Source: [Clostridium] ultunense DSM 10521 (GTDB lineage: Bacteria; Bacillota; Clostridia; Tissierellales; Tepidimicrobiaceae). Taken from it: a DNA stretch of 35,945 nt. The notes under the pieces are model-generated. The model was not told the origin of the DNA and did not search any database. It was given only the letters and a program-made list of their open reading frames with translations. The stretch covers positions 60,406 through 96,350 of the forward strand of contig NZ_AZSU01000002.1 in NCBI RefSeq assembly GCF_000511955.1. Direction: 5' to 3'. Made by a program: the position numbers and the translations under genes. Shown here piece by piece: positions 9,099 to 16,664 of this stretch; position 1 is the first letter of the stretch; each line of letters starts with the position of its first letter.

Positions 9099-9212
9099 TC
9101 AGCATTTTTTGCCGTTGAAGCCTCCAAACAGTATTACTAATAGCAGGAAGAAAAACAGTAAACTAGAATCATCACCATCAAAGAAACCGCCTCTTCTTTG
9201 TAAGTCGGACAT
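9099..9212 (-). CDS. 37-residue hydrophobic protein, YjcZ-like
   Basis: On the minus strand an AGGAGGG box lies 8 nt before an ATG at 9212. It opens a 37-residue frame ending with TGA at 9101-9099. The protein has a polar head with DLQRRGGFFDGDDSS, a single hydrophobic stretch (LLFFFLLLVILFGG) and a short tail ending FNGKKC. This layout resembles the very small membrane proteins annotated YjcZ/sporulation-related in Firmicutes, but the similarity is only by type and the function is unknown. A terminator follows immediately. It is too short for usual gene-finding thresholds. Confidence 0.75.
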   Translation of the reverse strand: MSDLQRRGGFFDGDDSSLLFFFLLLVILFGGFNGKKC

Positions 9213-9338
9213 ATAAAAACCCTCCTTTTAATGTTCTTGTATTTAGCCTAATATATTATATAGAGACCAGGGCATATTTGTTACTCTTTTATAATAATTA
9301 ATATTATAATAATATTTAAATAAAGGGGAAAAGTCATT

Positions 9339-10550
9339 ATGAGAAGATTGCTAAATGGAATTATTCTATCTTTACTATTTATTTTAATATTAAACTCTAC
9401 AGCAGTAGCCACAGTTGGCATTGAAGATGAAGTAACAGCTTATCTATTAGGGGATTATGAAACAGGAGAAATATTAGAGGAGTACAATATATATAAACCC
9501 ATAGAAATTGCAAGCATTAGCAAATTAATGTCCTATTTGGTAGTCATGAAACAAGTTGAGAGGGGATTTATTTCATTAGATGATAAGGTCTATATAGATG
9601 AAGATGTGATTCAAATCAAAGGATCCAGCTTAAAATTAGAGGAAGGGGAGATATTTACCGTCAAAGAACTGTTGGAAGCAGCCTTAGTAGTTTCTGCTAA
9701 TGATGCTACTTATGCTTTAGCTAAGTATGTGGCAGGAACAGAAAAAGATTTTGTCAAATTGATGAGGGAAGAAGCGAAAGCAATAGGACTAGAAAGTGCT
9801 TTCTATATTAATTCCACAGGCCTTCCAGAAGGGGAACTACAGAATAAAATGAGCACTGAAGATATATTTAAATTGTCCAGATATATAATAAACGAGTATC
9901 CAGAAGTACTGTTTTTGACAACTATTCCCTATATAGAATTAGATAATAGGGAATATAAAGAGGAAAATACAAATCCACTATTGAAAGAAATAAAAGGGAT
10001 AGACGGATTAAAAACTGGGTTTACCAATAAAGCAGGTTATTGTTTGGTATCAACAATTAATATTGATGGAGACTATATAGAAACAGAAAACTTAAGGTTA
10101 ATTTCTATAGTAATGGGGACCAAAAGTGAAGAGAAAAGGAAAGAATTGAGTAAAAAATTAGTACAATACGGGTTAAATAATTATTCAAAAAGAATACTGG
10201 CCAATGAAAATATTCCCGTAGACATTGTCTATATGCCTAAGAGCAAGGATAAGGAAATAGAAATCTATCCTTCAAAAAACTTTAGTATAATTCTTAAAGA
10301 TGGAGATTATATAGATAAGGATATATTAATAGATGAGGGCCTAAAGTTGCCATTGAAATCCATGGATAAAGTAGGGAAAATAGTTCTATCTACGGAAGGC
10401 AATATATTAGAGGAAATTGATTTAATTATTCATAAGGATGTAAAAAAAGAAAACTTAATTATGAGGATTCTAAGGAATATAAAAGAGTTTATTGTCAATG
10501 TATTCAAAATTGACAAACTGACTATATTCAGGATATTAATCAAAAAATAG
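9339..10550 (+). CDS. dacF: D-alanyl-D-alanine carboxypeptidase (PBP5/DacF type)
   Basis: The protein has 403 residues. A signal peptide (MRRLLNGIILSLLFILIL, cleavage near AVA-TV) is followed by an S11 serine peptidase domain with all three motifs: SxxK (SISK, 59-62), SxN (SAN, 119-121) and KTG (225-227, in GLKTGFTNKAGYC). A PBP5-type C-terminal domain and a basic amphipathic end (residues ~375-403) would seat it on the outer face of the membrane. It removes the terminal D-Ala from peptidoglycan stem peptides. Firmicutes carry several such paralogues, including sporulation-specific ones, so the dacF symbol is tentative. AAAGGGG precedes ATG 9339. Confidence 0.88.
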   Translation: MRRLLNGIILSLLFILILNSTAVATVGIEDEVTAYLLGDYETGEILEEYNIYKPIEIASISKLMSYLVVMKQVERGFISLDDKVYIDEDVIQIKGSSLKLEEGEIFTVKELLEAALVVSANDATYALAKYVAGTEKDFVKLMREEAKAIGLESAFYINSTGLPEGELQNKMSTEDIFKLSRYIINEYPEVLFLTTIPYIELDNREYKEENTNPLLKEIKGIDGLKTGFTNKAGYCLVSTINIDGDYIETENLRLISIVMGTKSEEKRKELSKKLVQYGLNNYSKRILANENIPVDIVYMPKSKDKEIEIYPSKNFSIILKDGDYIDKDILIDEGLKLPLKSMDKVGKIVLSTEGNILEEIDLIIHKDVKKENLIMRILRNIKEFIVNVFKIDKLTIFRILIKK

Positions 10551-10573
10551 GGTATAACATGTAGCCAGCCATA

Positions 10574-10602
10574 TTGACAACTATAAAAAAATGTTGTAAA
10601 AT
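10574..10602 (+). promoter_or_regulatory. Promoter of tRNA-Arg (and probably tadA)
   Basis: TTGACA (10574-10579), 17 nt, TAAAAT (10597-10602). The expected start is ~15 nt before the tRNA. Confidence 0.8.
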
Positions 10603-10625
10603 ATATTAGCATGAGTACTCATTGT

Positions 10626-10702
10626 GCATCCGTAGCTCAGAAGGATAGAGCAGCGCCCTCCTAAGGCGTGTGTCGGGGGTTCGATTCCTCTCGGGTGCAC
10701 CA
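10626..10702 (+). tRNA. tRNA-Arg (anticodon CCT)
   Basis: Acceptor GCATCCG pairs with CGGGTGC. The D arm is GCTCAGAAGGATAGAGC. The anticodon stem GCGCC/GGCGT encloses loop CTCCTAA (anticodon CCT, reads AGG). TTCGATTCC T-loop and encoded CCA at 10700-10702 are present. It lies 21 nt before tadA. Confidence 0.97.
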
Positions 10703-10717
10703 CACTTATTTTGGTGA

Positions 10718-11173
<456 letters not shown>

Positions 11174-11210
11174 TCTCACTTCTAATATCTAACCTTCCAT
11201 CTCTAATTTT

Positions 11211-11300
11211 GGAGAGATGTCCGAGAGGTTGAAGGTGGTGGTCTCGAAAACCACTGCACAGTTTACTGTGCCGAGGGTTCGAATCCCTCTCTCTCCGCCA
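11211..11300 (+). tRNA. tRNA-Ser (anticodon CGA)
   Basis: GGAGAGA pairs with TCTCTCC. The anticodon stem GTGGT/ACCAC holds loop CTCGAAA (anticodon CGA, reads UCG). A long variable arm (GCACAGTTTACTGTGC) identifies a class II tRNA. G73 and encoded CCA end it at 11300. Confidence 0.97.
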
Positions 11301-11313
11301 AATGTATTAATTT

Positions 11314-11337
11314 AACCTAGCTTATGCTAGGTTTTTG
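11314..11337 (+). terminator. Intrinsic terminator after tRNA-Ser
   Basis: AACCTAGC (11314-11321), loop TTAT, GCTAGGTT (11326-11333) then further T residues. Confidence 0.85.
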
Positions 11338-11412
11338 TCATATTGTATAGTTGTGGAGTATTAGGAAGACACCTAAAAAGATTGTTAATATTATGACAAT
11401 TCCGAAAATTCC

Positions 11413-11441
11413 TTGACATTTCCTCATAAAAGGGTTATATT
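11413..11441 (+). promoter_or_regulatory. Promoter of the NSS transporter gene
   Basis: TTGACA (11413-11418), a 17-nt spacer, TATATT (11436-11441), 39 nt before the start codon. Confidence 0.8.
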
Positions 11442-11480
11442 CTTAATAATCAAAAAATTAAATATAAAGGGGGAATATAA

Positions 11481-12860
11481 ATGGATAACAGAGTTAGACA
11501 CCAAGGCGAAGGTAAAAGAGAAGGCTTTGCTAGTAGCTTTGGTTTGTTGGCTGCAGCAATAGGTTCTGCAGTAGGATTAGGTAATATATGGAGGTTTCCT
11601 TATATTACTGGAGTGTATGGAGGAGGAGCATTTTTAGTTGTTTACTTATTATGTGTTGCAATTATAGGTATTCCCGTTATGATTGCTGAGTTCATCATCG
11701 GTAGAGAAGGGGAAAAAGATGCTATAGGTTCTTATAAAACCTTAGCACCTGAAGGTAAATGGTATATAAGTGGAGTTCTTGGAGTAGGAGCAGCCTTTCT
11801 AATTCTTTCATTTTACGGAGTTGTAGCTGGTTGGACATTAGAATATATTTTTAGTGCTATAGGTAATAAATTTGCAGGGCTTAATGCTGGAGAAGTGGGA
11901 GATTATTTCGTTGGATTTATTTCCGACCCTATTAGACCAATTATTTGGCAAGTGATTTTTATGGCGATTACTGCTTATATAGTAGCAGCTGGTGTAGAAA
12001 AAGGAATTGAAAAATATTCTAAAATATTAATACCGCTATTATTAGTATTAATTATAATTTTGGATATTAGATCCATTACTTTATCAGGAGGAACAGAAGG
12101 CCTGGAATTCTTATTTAAACCGGACTTTAGTAAATTAACTAGGGAAGGGATTCTAGTTGCCTTAGGTCATGCTTTCTTTTCCTTAAGTTTAGGTATGGGA
12201 ATTATGATAACCTACGGCTCCTATATTCCTAAAGAGGAAAAATTAGGGCCAACTTCGTTAAAAATAAGTATTGCAGATACATTAATAGCTTTATTAGCTG
12301 GAATTGCCATATTCCCAGCAGTATTTGCCTTTGGCATAGAGCCAGGCAGTGGGGCAGGATTAGTATTTATAACTTTACCTAATGTATTTGCTCAGATGCC
12401 TGGAGGCTATCTATTTGCTATAATGTTTTTCGCCTTATTAGCCTTAGCAGCCTTAACTTCTACTATATCTTTATTGGAAGCAGTGGTAGCTTATGTAATA
12501 GAGCGATTTAATATGGAAAGAGTAAAAGCAACCCTAATAACAGCTCTTTTAATTACATTAGTAGGAATATTGGCTTCTTTATCTAATGGTTCTTTATCTA
12601 GTTTTACCATACGGGGATATAATTTCTTTGATTTTCTAGATAATTTAACAGCTGATTTCTTCTTACCTATTTCTGCACTTATAAGCTCAGTATTTGTTGG
12701 TTGGAGATTGGATAAGAAGATTGTTGAAAATCAATTAACCAATAATGGAAGCTTGCAAATTGGATATTTGAAGGTTTTAACCTTCTTATTTAAAATAGTA
12801 TCTCCAATAGCTATTTTAATAGTATTTCTATCAGGAGTTATTGAAAGGTGGGTATTGTAG
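11481..12860 (+). CDS. Neurotransmitter:sodium symporter (NSS/SNF) family transporter
   Basis: The protein has 459 residues, the usual length of bacterial MhsT/LeuT-like members. The N-terminal family signature is clear: GLLAAAIGSAVGLGNIWRFP, the unwound first helix that binds sodium and substrate. About 11 membrane segments follow. It would import an amino acid with sodium, but the substrate is not readable. AAAGGGGGA lies ~7 nt before ATG 11481. It has its own promoter. Confidence 0.93.
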   Translation: MDNRVRHQGEGKREGFASSFGLLAAAIGSAVGLGNIWRFPYITGVYGGGAFLVVYLLCVAIIGIPVMIAEFIIGREGEKDAIGSYKTLAPEGKWYISGVLGVGAAFLILSFYGVVAGWTLEYIFSAIGNKFAGLNAGEVGDYFVGFISDPIRPIIWQVIFMAITAYIVAAGVEKGIEKYSKILIPLLLVLIIILDIRSITLSGGTEGLEFLFKPDFSKLTREGILVALGHAFFSLSLGMGIMITYGSYIPKEEKLGPTSLKISIADTLIALLAGIAIFPAVFAFGIEPGSGAGLVFITLPNVFAQMPGGYLFAIMFFALLALAALTSTISLLEAVVAYVIERFNMERVKATLITALLITLVGILASLSNGSLSSFTIRGYNFFDFLDNLTADFFLPISALISSVFVGWRLDKKIVENQLTNNGSLQIGYLKVLTFLFKIVSPIAILIVFLSGVIERWVL

Positions 12861-12882
12861 GAATATAATAAGGTAATCAGAG

Positions 12883-12908
12883 ATGGGACAGAAAACCTTC
12901 TGTCCCAT
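12883..12908 (+). terminator. Hairpin after the NSS gene
   Basis: ATGGGACAGAA / TTCTGTCCCAT with loop AACC (12883-12908). The stem is strong but no T-run follows, so termination efficiency is uncertain. Confidence 0.55.
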
Positions 12909-13006
12909 TAGCTATGATAAAATTCTATATTTCATAAAACCTATAAAATATAACAATGAATTCTACGAAAGAAAAATTACAGTGTTTACCTAAAGGAGGA
13001 AAAAGA

Positions 13007-13363
13007 TTGTATATTGAATCATTTTTAGAAATAATTATACCCTATATTACAGGTTTTTTAGAAACAGTAGGAGTAATAATAATTACAGTTGCATCCATAA
13101 AAGCTATTATAGGCTTTATTAAAAATAGGCTTGATTTTGGAAATGAAAATTTAAAAATTGAATTAGCAAAGGCCCTTGCCCTTAGTTTAGAGTTCAAATT
13201 AGCAGCAGAGATATTAAAGACCGTAATAATAAGAACTTTAGATGAATTTTTAATATTAGCCGCTATTACTTTTTTGAGGATTATAATAAGCTTTGTAATC
13301 CATTGGGAAGTAAATGCTAAAGAGAAGGAAGAAGTGGTTGAAAAAGGAGTAAAGGCTAAATAG
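13007..13363 (+). CDS. DUF1622 family membrane protein
   Basis: The start is TTG 13007, because AGGAGG (12994-12999) is 7 nt upstream. The ATG at 12956 has no ribosome binding site. This gives 118 residues, the family's normal length. There are three hydrophobic segments. The middle region LAKALALSLEFKLAAEILKT and the following RTLDEFLILAAITFLRIIIS are typical of DUF1622. Function is unknown; it is a small integral membrane protein. A strong terminator follows. Confidence 0.85.
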   Translation: MYIESFLEIIIPYITGFLETVGVIIITVASIKAIIGFIKNRLDFGNENLKIELAKALALSLEFKLAAEILKTVIIRTLDEFLILAAITFLRIIISFVIHWEVNAKEKEEVVEKGVKAK

Positions 13364-13391
13364 GAATATTCTCATTTATAATATATAAAAT

Positions 13392-13442
13392 AAAAAAGGC
13401 TTCCTTATATTGTTTCAATAGAAGCCTTTTTTATTTTTAGAT
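13392..13442. terminator. Intrinsic terminator after the DUF1622 gene
   Basis: AAAAAAGGCTTC (13392-13403) pairs with GAAGCCTTTTTT (13431-13442), with more T residues after it. The long loop contains TTGTTTCAATA. Confidence 0.85.
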
Positions 13443-13529
13443 GAAGTAGATAAATTAAGACAGGAAAAGTAAAACAAAGAATAAACACTATAATTGAAAA
13501 AGATAGCAAGTTAACATAATATTTAAGGT

Positions 13530-13558
13530 TTGAATAATAATAGAGTAGATGATATATT
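13530..13558 (+). promoter_or_regulatory. Promoter of the small heat-shock protein gene
   Basis: TTGAAT (13530-13535), 17 nt, TATATT (13553-13558). The predicted start (~13565) lies directly before the CtsR-type box. Confidence 0.75.
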
Positions 13559-13567
13559 ATTGTTGAA

Positions 13568-13584
13568 GGTCAAAGTAAGTCAAA
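13568..13584 (+). promoter_or_regulatory. CtsR-type heat-shock operator
   Basis: GGTCAAA-GTA-AGTCAAA is the tandem heptad with 3-nt spacing recognised by CtsR (RGTCAAA NAN RGTCAAA), differing only at the middle spacer base. It sits between the predicted transcription start and the ribosome binding site, where repression by CtsR is expected until heat inactivates it. Confidence 0.85.
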
Positions 13585-13612
13585 GTTTAATATTTATATG
13601 GAGGTCGATTTT

Positions 13613-14056
13613 ATGTTTGGAATCACACCTTATAGAGGAAGGTCAAGAGGTTTATCAAGAAGATGGGGATGGGACTTTGACAGAATGTTTGAAGCTATGT
13701 TAGAAGAATTTGATGATAATACATTTTCCTATTACCCAATGAAAGTAGATATAAAAGAAAGGGATAAAGAATATATATTAGAAGCAGAACTACCTGGAGC
13801 AAATAAAGATAATATTATTTTGGAAATTAAAGACGATATTTTAACTATTTCCGTGGAAAGAAAAGAAGAGCTAAATGAGGAAAAAGAAAATTACATTAGA
13901 AGAGAAAGACGCTATGGTTCTTTCAGAAGGAATTTCTACGTAGAGGGTGTAAATCAAGAAAAGATAAAAGCAAAATTTGATAATGGAGTTCTTCGGGTAA
14001 AATTACCTAAAAAAGAAGGTACACCCCCTAGAGAAAATAGAATACCTATAGAATAG
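13613..14056 (+). CDS. Small heat-shock protein, Hsp20/alpha-crystallin family
   Basis: The protein has 147 residues from ATG 13613. The ATG at 13598 overlaps the GGAGGT ribosome binding site (13600-13605) and is rejected. An Arg-rich N-terminus precedes the alpha-crystallin domain, which begins at about PMKVDIKERDKEYILEAELP. The dimer-forming region carries YGSFRRNFYVEG, then NGVLRVKLPKK. The C-terminal oligomerisation motif (I-x-I/V type) is seen as NRIPIE. It is an ATP-independent holdase that traps unfolding proteins. Control by the upstream CtsR-type box is likely. Confidence 0.95.
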   Translation: MFGITPYRGRSRGLSRRWGWDFDRMFEAMLEEFDDNTFSYYPMKVDIKERDKEYILEAELPGANKDNIILEIKDDILTISVERKEELNEEKENYIRRERRYGSFRRNFYVEGVNQEKIKAKFDNGVLRVKLPKKEGTPPRENRIPIE

Positions 14057-14057
14057 T

Positions 14058-14089
14058 TAAAAAATAGGCACTTTAGTGCCTATTTTTTA
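14058..14089. terminator. Intrinsic terminator after the heat-shock gene
   Basis: AAAAAATAGGCAC - TTTA - GTGCCTATTTTTT, symmetric and able to work in both directions. On - it would end the Spo0E-like transcript. Confidence 0.85.
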
Positions 14090-14111
14090 TGTGGAAAATC
14101 AAGGTTATTAT

Positions 14112-14369
14112 AATCAAAAGCACTAAGGCGAATCCATTACTTAAGAGAATTCTATTTTATTTCATAATATTTATATACAAGTTTATCCAATAATTGGCTT
14201 AATGCTACAATGTTATCATCGGTTAAATTGGAATCTTTACTATTAATTAGTTCATGGAGTTGTTCTCTTGTATCTTCAATCTCCTTTTTTAATTCAACTA
14301 ATTTAAGTTTTTTGATGAAAAAACACCTCTTCCAACAAAATATTTGGATTCGCCTAAGTACTTATGATA
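14112..14369. repeat. 25-bp inverted repeat enclosing the Spo0E-like gene
   Basis: Left arm 14112-14136 and right arm 14345-14369 are reverse complements at 21 of 25 positions, with an unbroken 11-bp core AGGCGAATCCA / TGGATTCGCCT. Together they bracket 258 bp that contain only the small Spo0E-like frame. No further terminal-repeat or target-duplication signal is obvious. Confidence 0.65.
14152..14316 (-). CDS. Spo0E-like small protein, no canonical start codon (ATC start or ATG-to-ATC mutation)
   Basis: On the minus strand an AGAGGTG box lies 7 nt before an ATC at 14316. From there 54 codons run to TAG at 14154. The product is helical and charged (KKLKLVELKKEIEDTREQLH) and ends with the Spo0E-family signature LSQLLDKLVYKYY, matching the SxxLDxLI..Y motif of aspartyl-phosphate phosphatases that act on Spo0A~P and related regulators. 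No ATG, GTG or TTG occurs in frame between the upstream stop (14362-14364) and the conserved region. Either ATC is used as a rare initiation codon or a former ATG was lost. Expected role: dephosphorylation of a sporulation response regulator. Confidence 0.65.
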   Translation of the reverse strand: MKKLKLVELKKEIEDTREQLHELINSKDSNLTDDNIVALSQLLDKLVYKYYEIK

Positions 14370-14566
14370 ATTTTACTACAAAATGAAGAAAATGGTAGAA
14401 AAATGAAGGCCCTTTACCTGGTCAAGGCAATGATTAATAAAATTAATGTATATATCTAAATTTTTAAATAATTTAATATTTATATTAAAAGAATTTATTT
14501 ATTTATTAAATCATTAATAATTCTGATATAATAAATAATAGGAGTATAATGATAGGAGGTTAGAAT
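14370..14566. other. AT-rich intergenic region before the iorA remnant
   Basis: No gene is seen. TATAAT at 14527-14532 is a possible -10 box for the iorA remnant, but the -35 region (TATTAA, 14504-14509) is weak. AGGAGGT at 14555-14561 is the intact ribosome binding site of the dead gene. Confidence 0.4.
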
Positions 14567-15031
14567 ATGAAAAAGCTATTAACGGGCAATGAAGCTATTG
14601 CTAGAGGGGCTTATGAAGCAGGATGTTTAACAGCTTCTGCTTATCCTGGAACGCCAAGTACTGAAATATTAGAAAACGTTTCCCAATATGAGCAAATAAT
14701 TTCGGAGTGGTCATCTAATGAAAAAGTAGCATTAGAATTAGATTGTGGAGATTCCATTGCAGGGGCTAGGTCTATAGTAGCTATGAAACATGTTGGAGTA
14801 AATGTAGCAGCAGATCCTCTATTTACAATAGCCTACGAGGGTGTAAACAGTGGGTTGATTGTTATTACTGCTGATGAGCCAGGGATGCACAGTTCTCAAA
14901 ATGAACAAGATAATAGGTTATATGCCCCCCGTACTATTTCGGGTAACTACTAGGGTCTGCCATAGCAAAGGGTTAGTAGAATTATGCAAGAGGGAAGAAG
15001 TAGGAGTTAAGGAATATGTTAAAGGTATTAA
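14567..15031 (+). pseudogene. iorA: Remnant of indolepyruvate:ferredoxin oxidoreductase alpha subunit
   Basis: The first 124 codons encode a clear IorA N-terminus: MKKLLTGNEAIARGAYEAG, AYPGTPSTEI, EWSSNEKVALE, and MHSSQNEQDNR. At the C6 run near 14924-14929 the frame breaks and TAG is reached at 14951-14953. In the next frame IorA sequence resumes (PVLFRVTTR, then HSKGLVEL). About 35 residues normally found between these blocks are missing, and one surplus C shifts the frame. The remnant then stops abruptly after EYVKGIKK and joins moxR sequence. An intact enzyme (about 600 residues plus IorB) would oxidise aryl-pyruvates with CoA and ferredoxin, so this copy cannot function. Confidence 0.88.
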
Positions 15032-15199
15032 AAAGTGTATGGAAGAGATTATATTATACCTGAGGATGTAAAAACTATGGCGCCTAGAGTATTGAATCAT
15101 AGGATAATAGCTAAAGGTAGAAATAGAATGGGGGATACTATAAAATTAATTGAAACGATATTGGAAAAAAGAGGTACCCTTAGAAAGGATATAGGTTGA
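15032..15199 (+). pseudogene. C-terminal remnant of a MoxR-type AAA+ ATPase gene
   Basis: Immediately after the iorA fragment another frame reads VYGRDYIIPEDVKTMAPRVL then NHRII, the typical lid region of MoxR ATPases, to a TGA at 15197-15199. The ATPase core (Walker A and B) is absent, removed by the deletion that fused this piece to iorA. MoxR genes usually precede DUF58 genes, which is what follows here. An overlap of the stop with the next TTG start is preserved from the ancestral operon. Confidence 0.8.
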
Positions 15200-15860
15200 A
15201 TATGCTTTGGTTATTTGCTATTTTAGTAACCCTTACCTTTGGATTTAATAAACTTATTATGAAATATGGTTTCAAAAATCTAAATTACAAACGGACTTTA
15301 TCGAAGGATATGGTGGAAATTGGAGAGACTTTTGAGATAATAACCACTATAGAAAATAGCAAACCTTTCCCAGTTACCTATTTGAGAATAAAGGAAAGAT
15401 TTCCTGCAGCCTTAACCTATCCGGGAGATGTTAATATGGATAAAACAAAAGACTGTTTTGAATTTACAACTACCTTATTCATACTACCTTACCAAAGGGT
15501 GAAAAGGATCTATTCCGTTTGTGGCAGAGAAAGAGGTTGTTTTATCTTTCGAAACGCAGATTTAGAGTTAGGGGATTTTATTGGCCTAAATACATTCTCC
15601 ATTACCAAGGATTATCTACAGGAATTAGTAATATTGCCTGGGGCTTTAGATCTAGATGAAAACTTAGTACTATATGGAAACTATTATGGTCAAATATCCA
15701 TTGGTCTTCGTCTTTAAAACATGGAAGTTTGATGGTGAAAAATTTCGATTTTACTACAGAACACTCAGTAAATATAGTATTAAATATAGAGTGCACTAAA
15801 CCTTTTTGGGTAAGTATTGAAAAAGATAAAATAGAAACCTGTATCTTTTTATTCGTTGCT
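15196..15860 (+). pseudogene. Broken DUF58 protein gene
   Basis: The first 173 codons from TTG 15196 encode two short hydrophobic segments and the start of a DUF58 protein (NYKRTLSKDMVEIGETFEI, VCGRERGCFIF, NYYGQIS). The frame ends at 15717. In another frame the family's core reappears (HWSSSLKHGSLMVKNFDF), so roughly 30 residues and the reading frame were lost around 15695. Sequence then continues to ~ETCIFLFVASYY, where DUF58 resemblance ends. The right boundary (~15860) is approximate. DUF58 proteins act with MoxR ATPases in poorly understood membrane systems. Confidence 0.78.
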
Positions 15861-16567
15861 TCTTATTACGTCTATTACTATATATTTCAATACTTCCAAG
15901 AAGGAAGGTATGATTTTTATAAAAGGGATTTTAAAAGGAAAATGATACTTATTTTAATACTTATTATATCTATTTCAATCCTTTCTTTTATCCTTAGCAT
16001 AGAAGGAATTAAAAGTAGCTTATTCCAAGGAGTTAAATCCATTTATAATTTGATTTTTTACCTATTTACCAGTTGAAGTTATAGGAGGGACCCTGGACTT
16101 TACCCAGTGGACTCAAGAAAATCCTTCTTTCCCTCTTTGGCTTAGAAAATTCATATCCATAGGTTCTAGAATAGTCTTTATTTCATCTATAATCTTTTTA
16201 ACCTATTTACTATTTAAAAAGAAGGTATTTAATATAAGAAAAGATGAAATAGATTATAGTGAAGAGAGGGAATTCATCAATATTAGAGGTGAAGAGAAGG
16301 CTAAAAGCAAAAAATTTATTTAGACCAAAAGATATAAGGGAATAGATAAGGTATTATTATAAAAAATATTTATCTAAATTGGATAAAAAGGGAATAGATA
16401 TAATAGTTTCAGACACCAGTTTAGATATTAATATAAAAGCAGAGAAAGACATGGATAAGGAAGTTATAGATGGTTTAAGGGATATCTATATTGAAGCCAG
16501 GTATGGAATAGGTGAAATAGATAAAACTAAAGCAGAAAAGATGAAGAAACTTTATAAGAAGGTTTAG
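15861..16567 (+). pseudogene. Remnant of a membrane protein with DUF4129/transglutaminase-type C-terminus
   Basis: Three frames must be joined to read it. The first (to 16076) has a strongly hydrophobic stretch, KMILILILIISISILSFIL. The second (16069-16323) has FTQWTQENPSFPLWLRKF and another membrane segment. The third resumes at the A-run near 16310 with an in-frame TAG after FRPKDIRE, then KYLSKLDKKGIDI and IYIEARYGIGEIDKTKAEKM to a stop at 16565-16567. The last block resembles the C-terminus of DUF4129/transglutaminase-core membrane proteins that follow DUF58 genes. At least two frameshifts and one nonsense codon show that it is dead. Confidence 0.7.
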
Positions 16568-16604
16568 TTTAGGAAGAAACCTTTTGAGGCTAAGAGGATA
16601 CAAT

Positions 16605-16656
16605 AAAGAACTTACTATGGTATCCTAATTAGGATACCATAGTAAGTTCTTTTATA
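16605..16656. terminator. 48-nt perfect palindrome, bidirectional terminator
   Basis: Arms 16605-16628 and 16629-16652 are exact reverse complements with no spacer (centre CCTAATTAGG). The right flank is TTTTATAAAA, and the left arm begins with AAAGAA, giving T residues on the other strand. It separates the pseudogene block from the convergent amidohydrolase gene. Confidence 0.8.
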
Positions 16657-16664
16657 AAAATCAA

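Noticed and set aside
14859-15071. 70-codon frame as a small gene
   Set aside because: Its useful part is frame-shifted iorA sequence (HSKGLVEL block), so it belongs to the pseudogene.
16379-16567. 62-codon frame as a small gene
   Set aside because: It begins mid-domain without a ribosome binding site and continues the DUF4129-type remnant.
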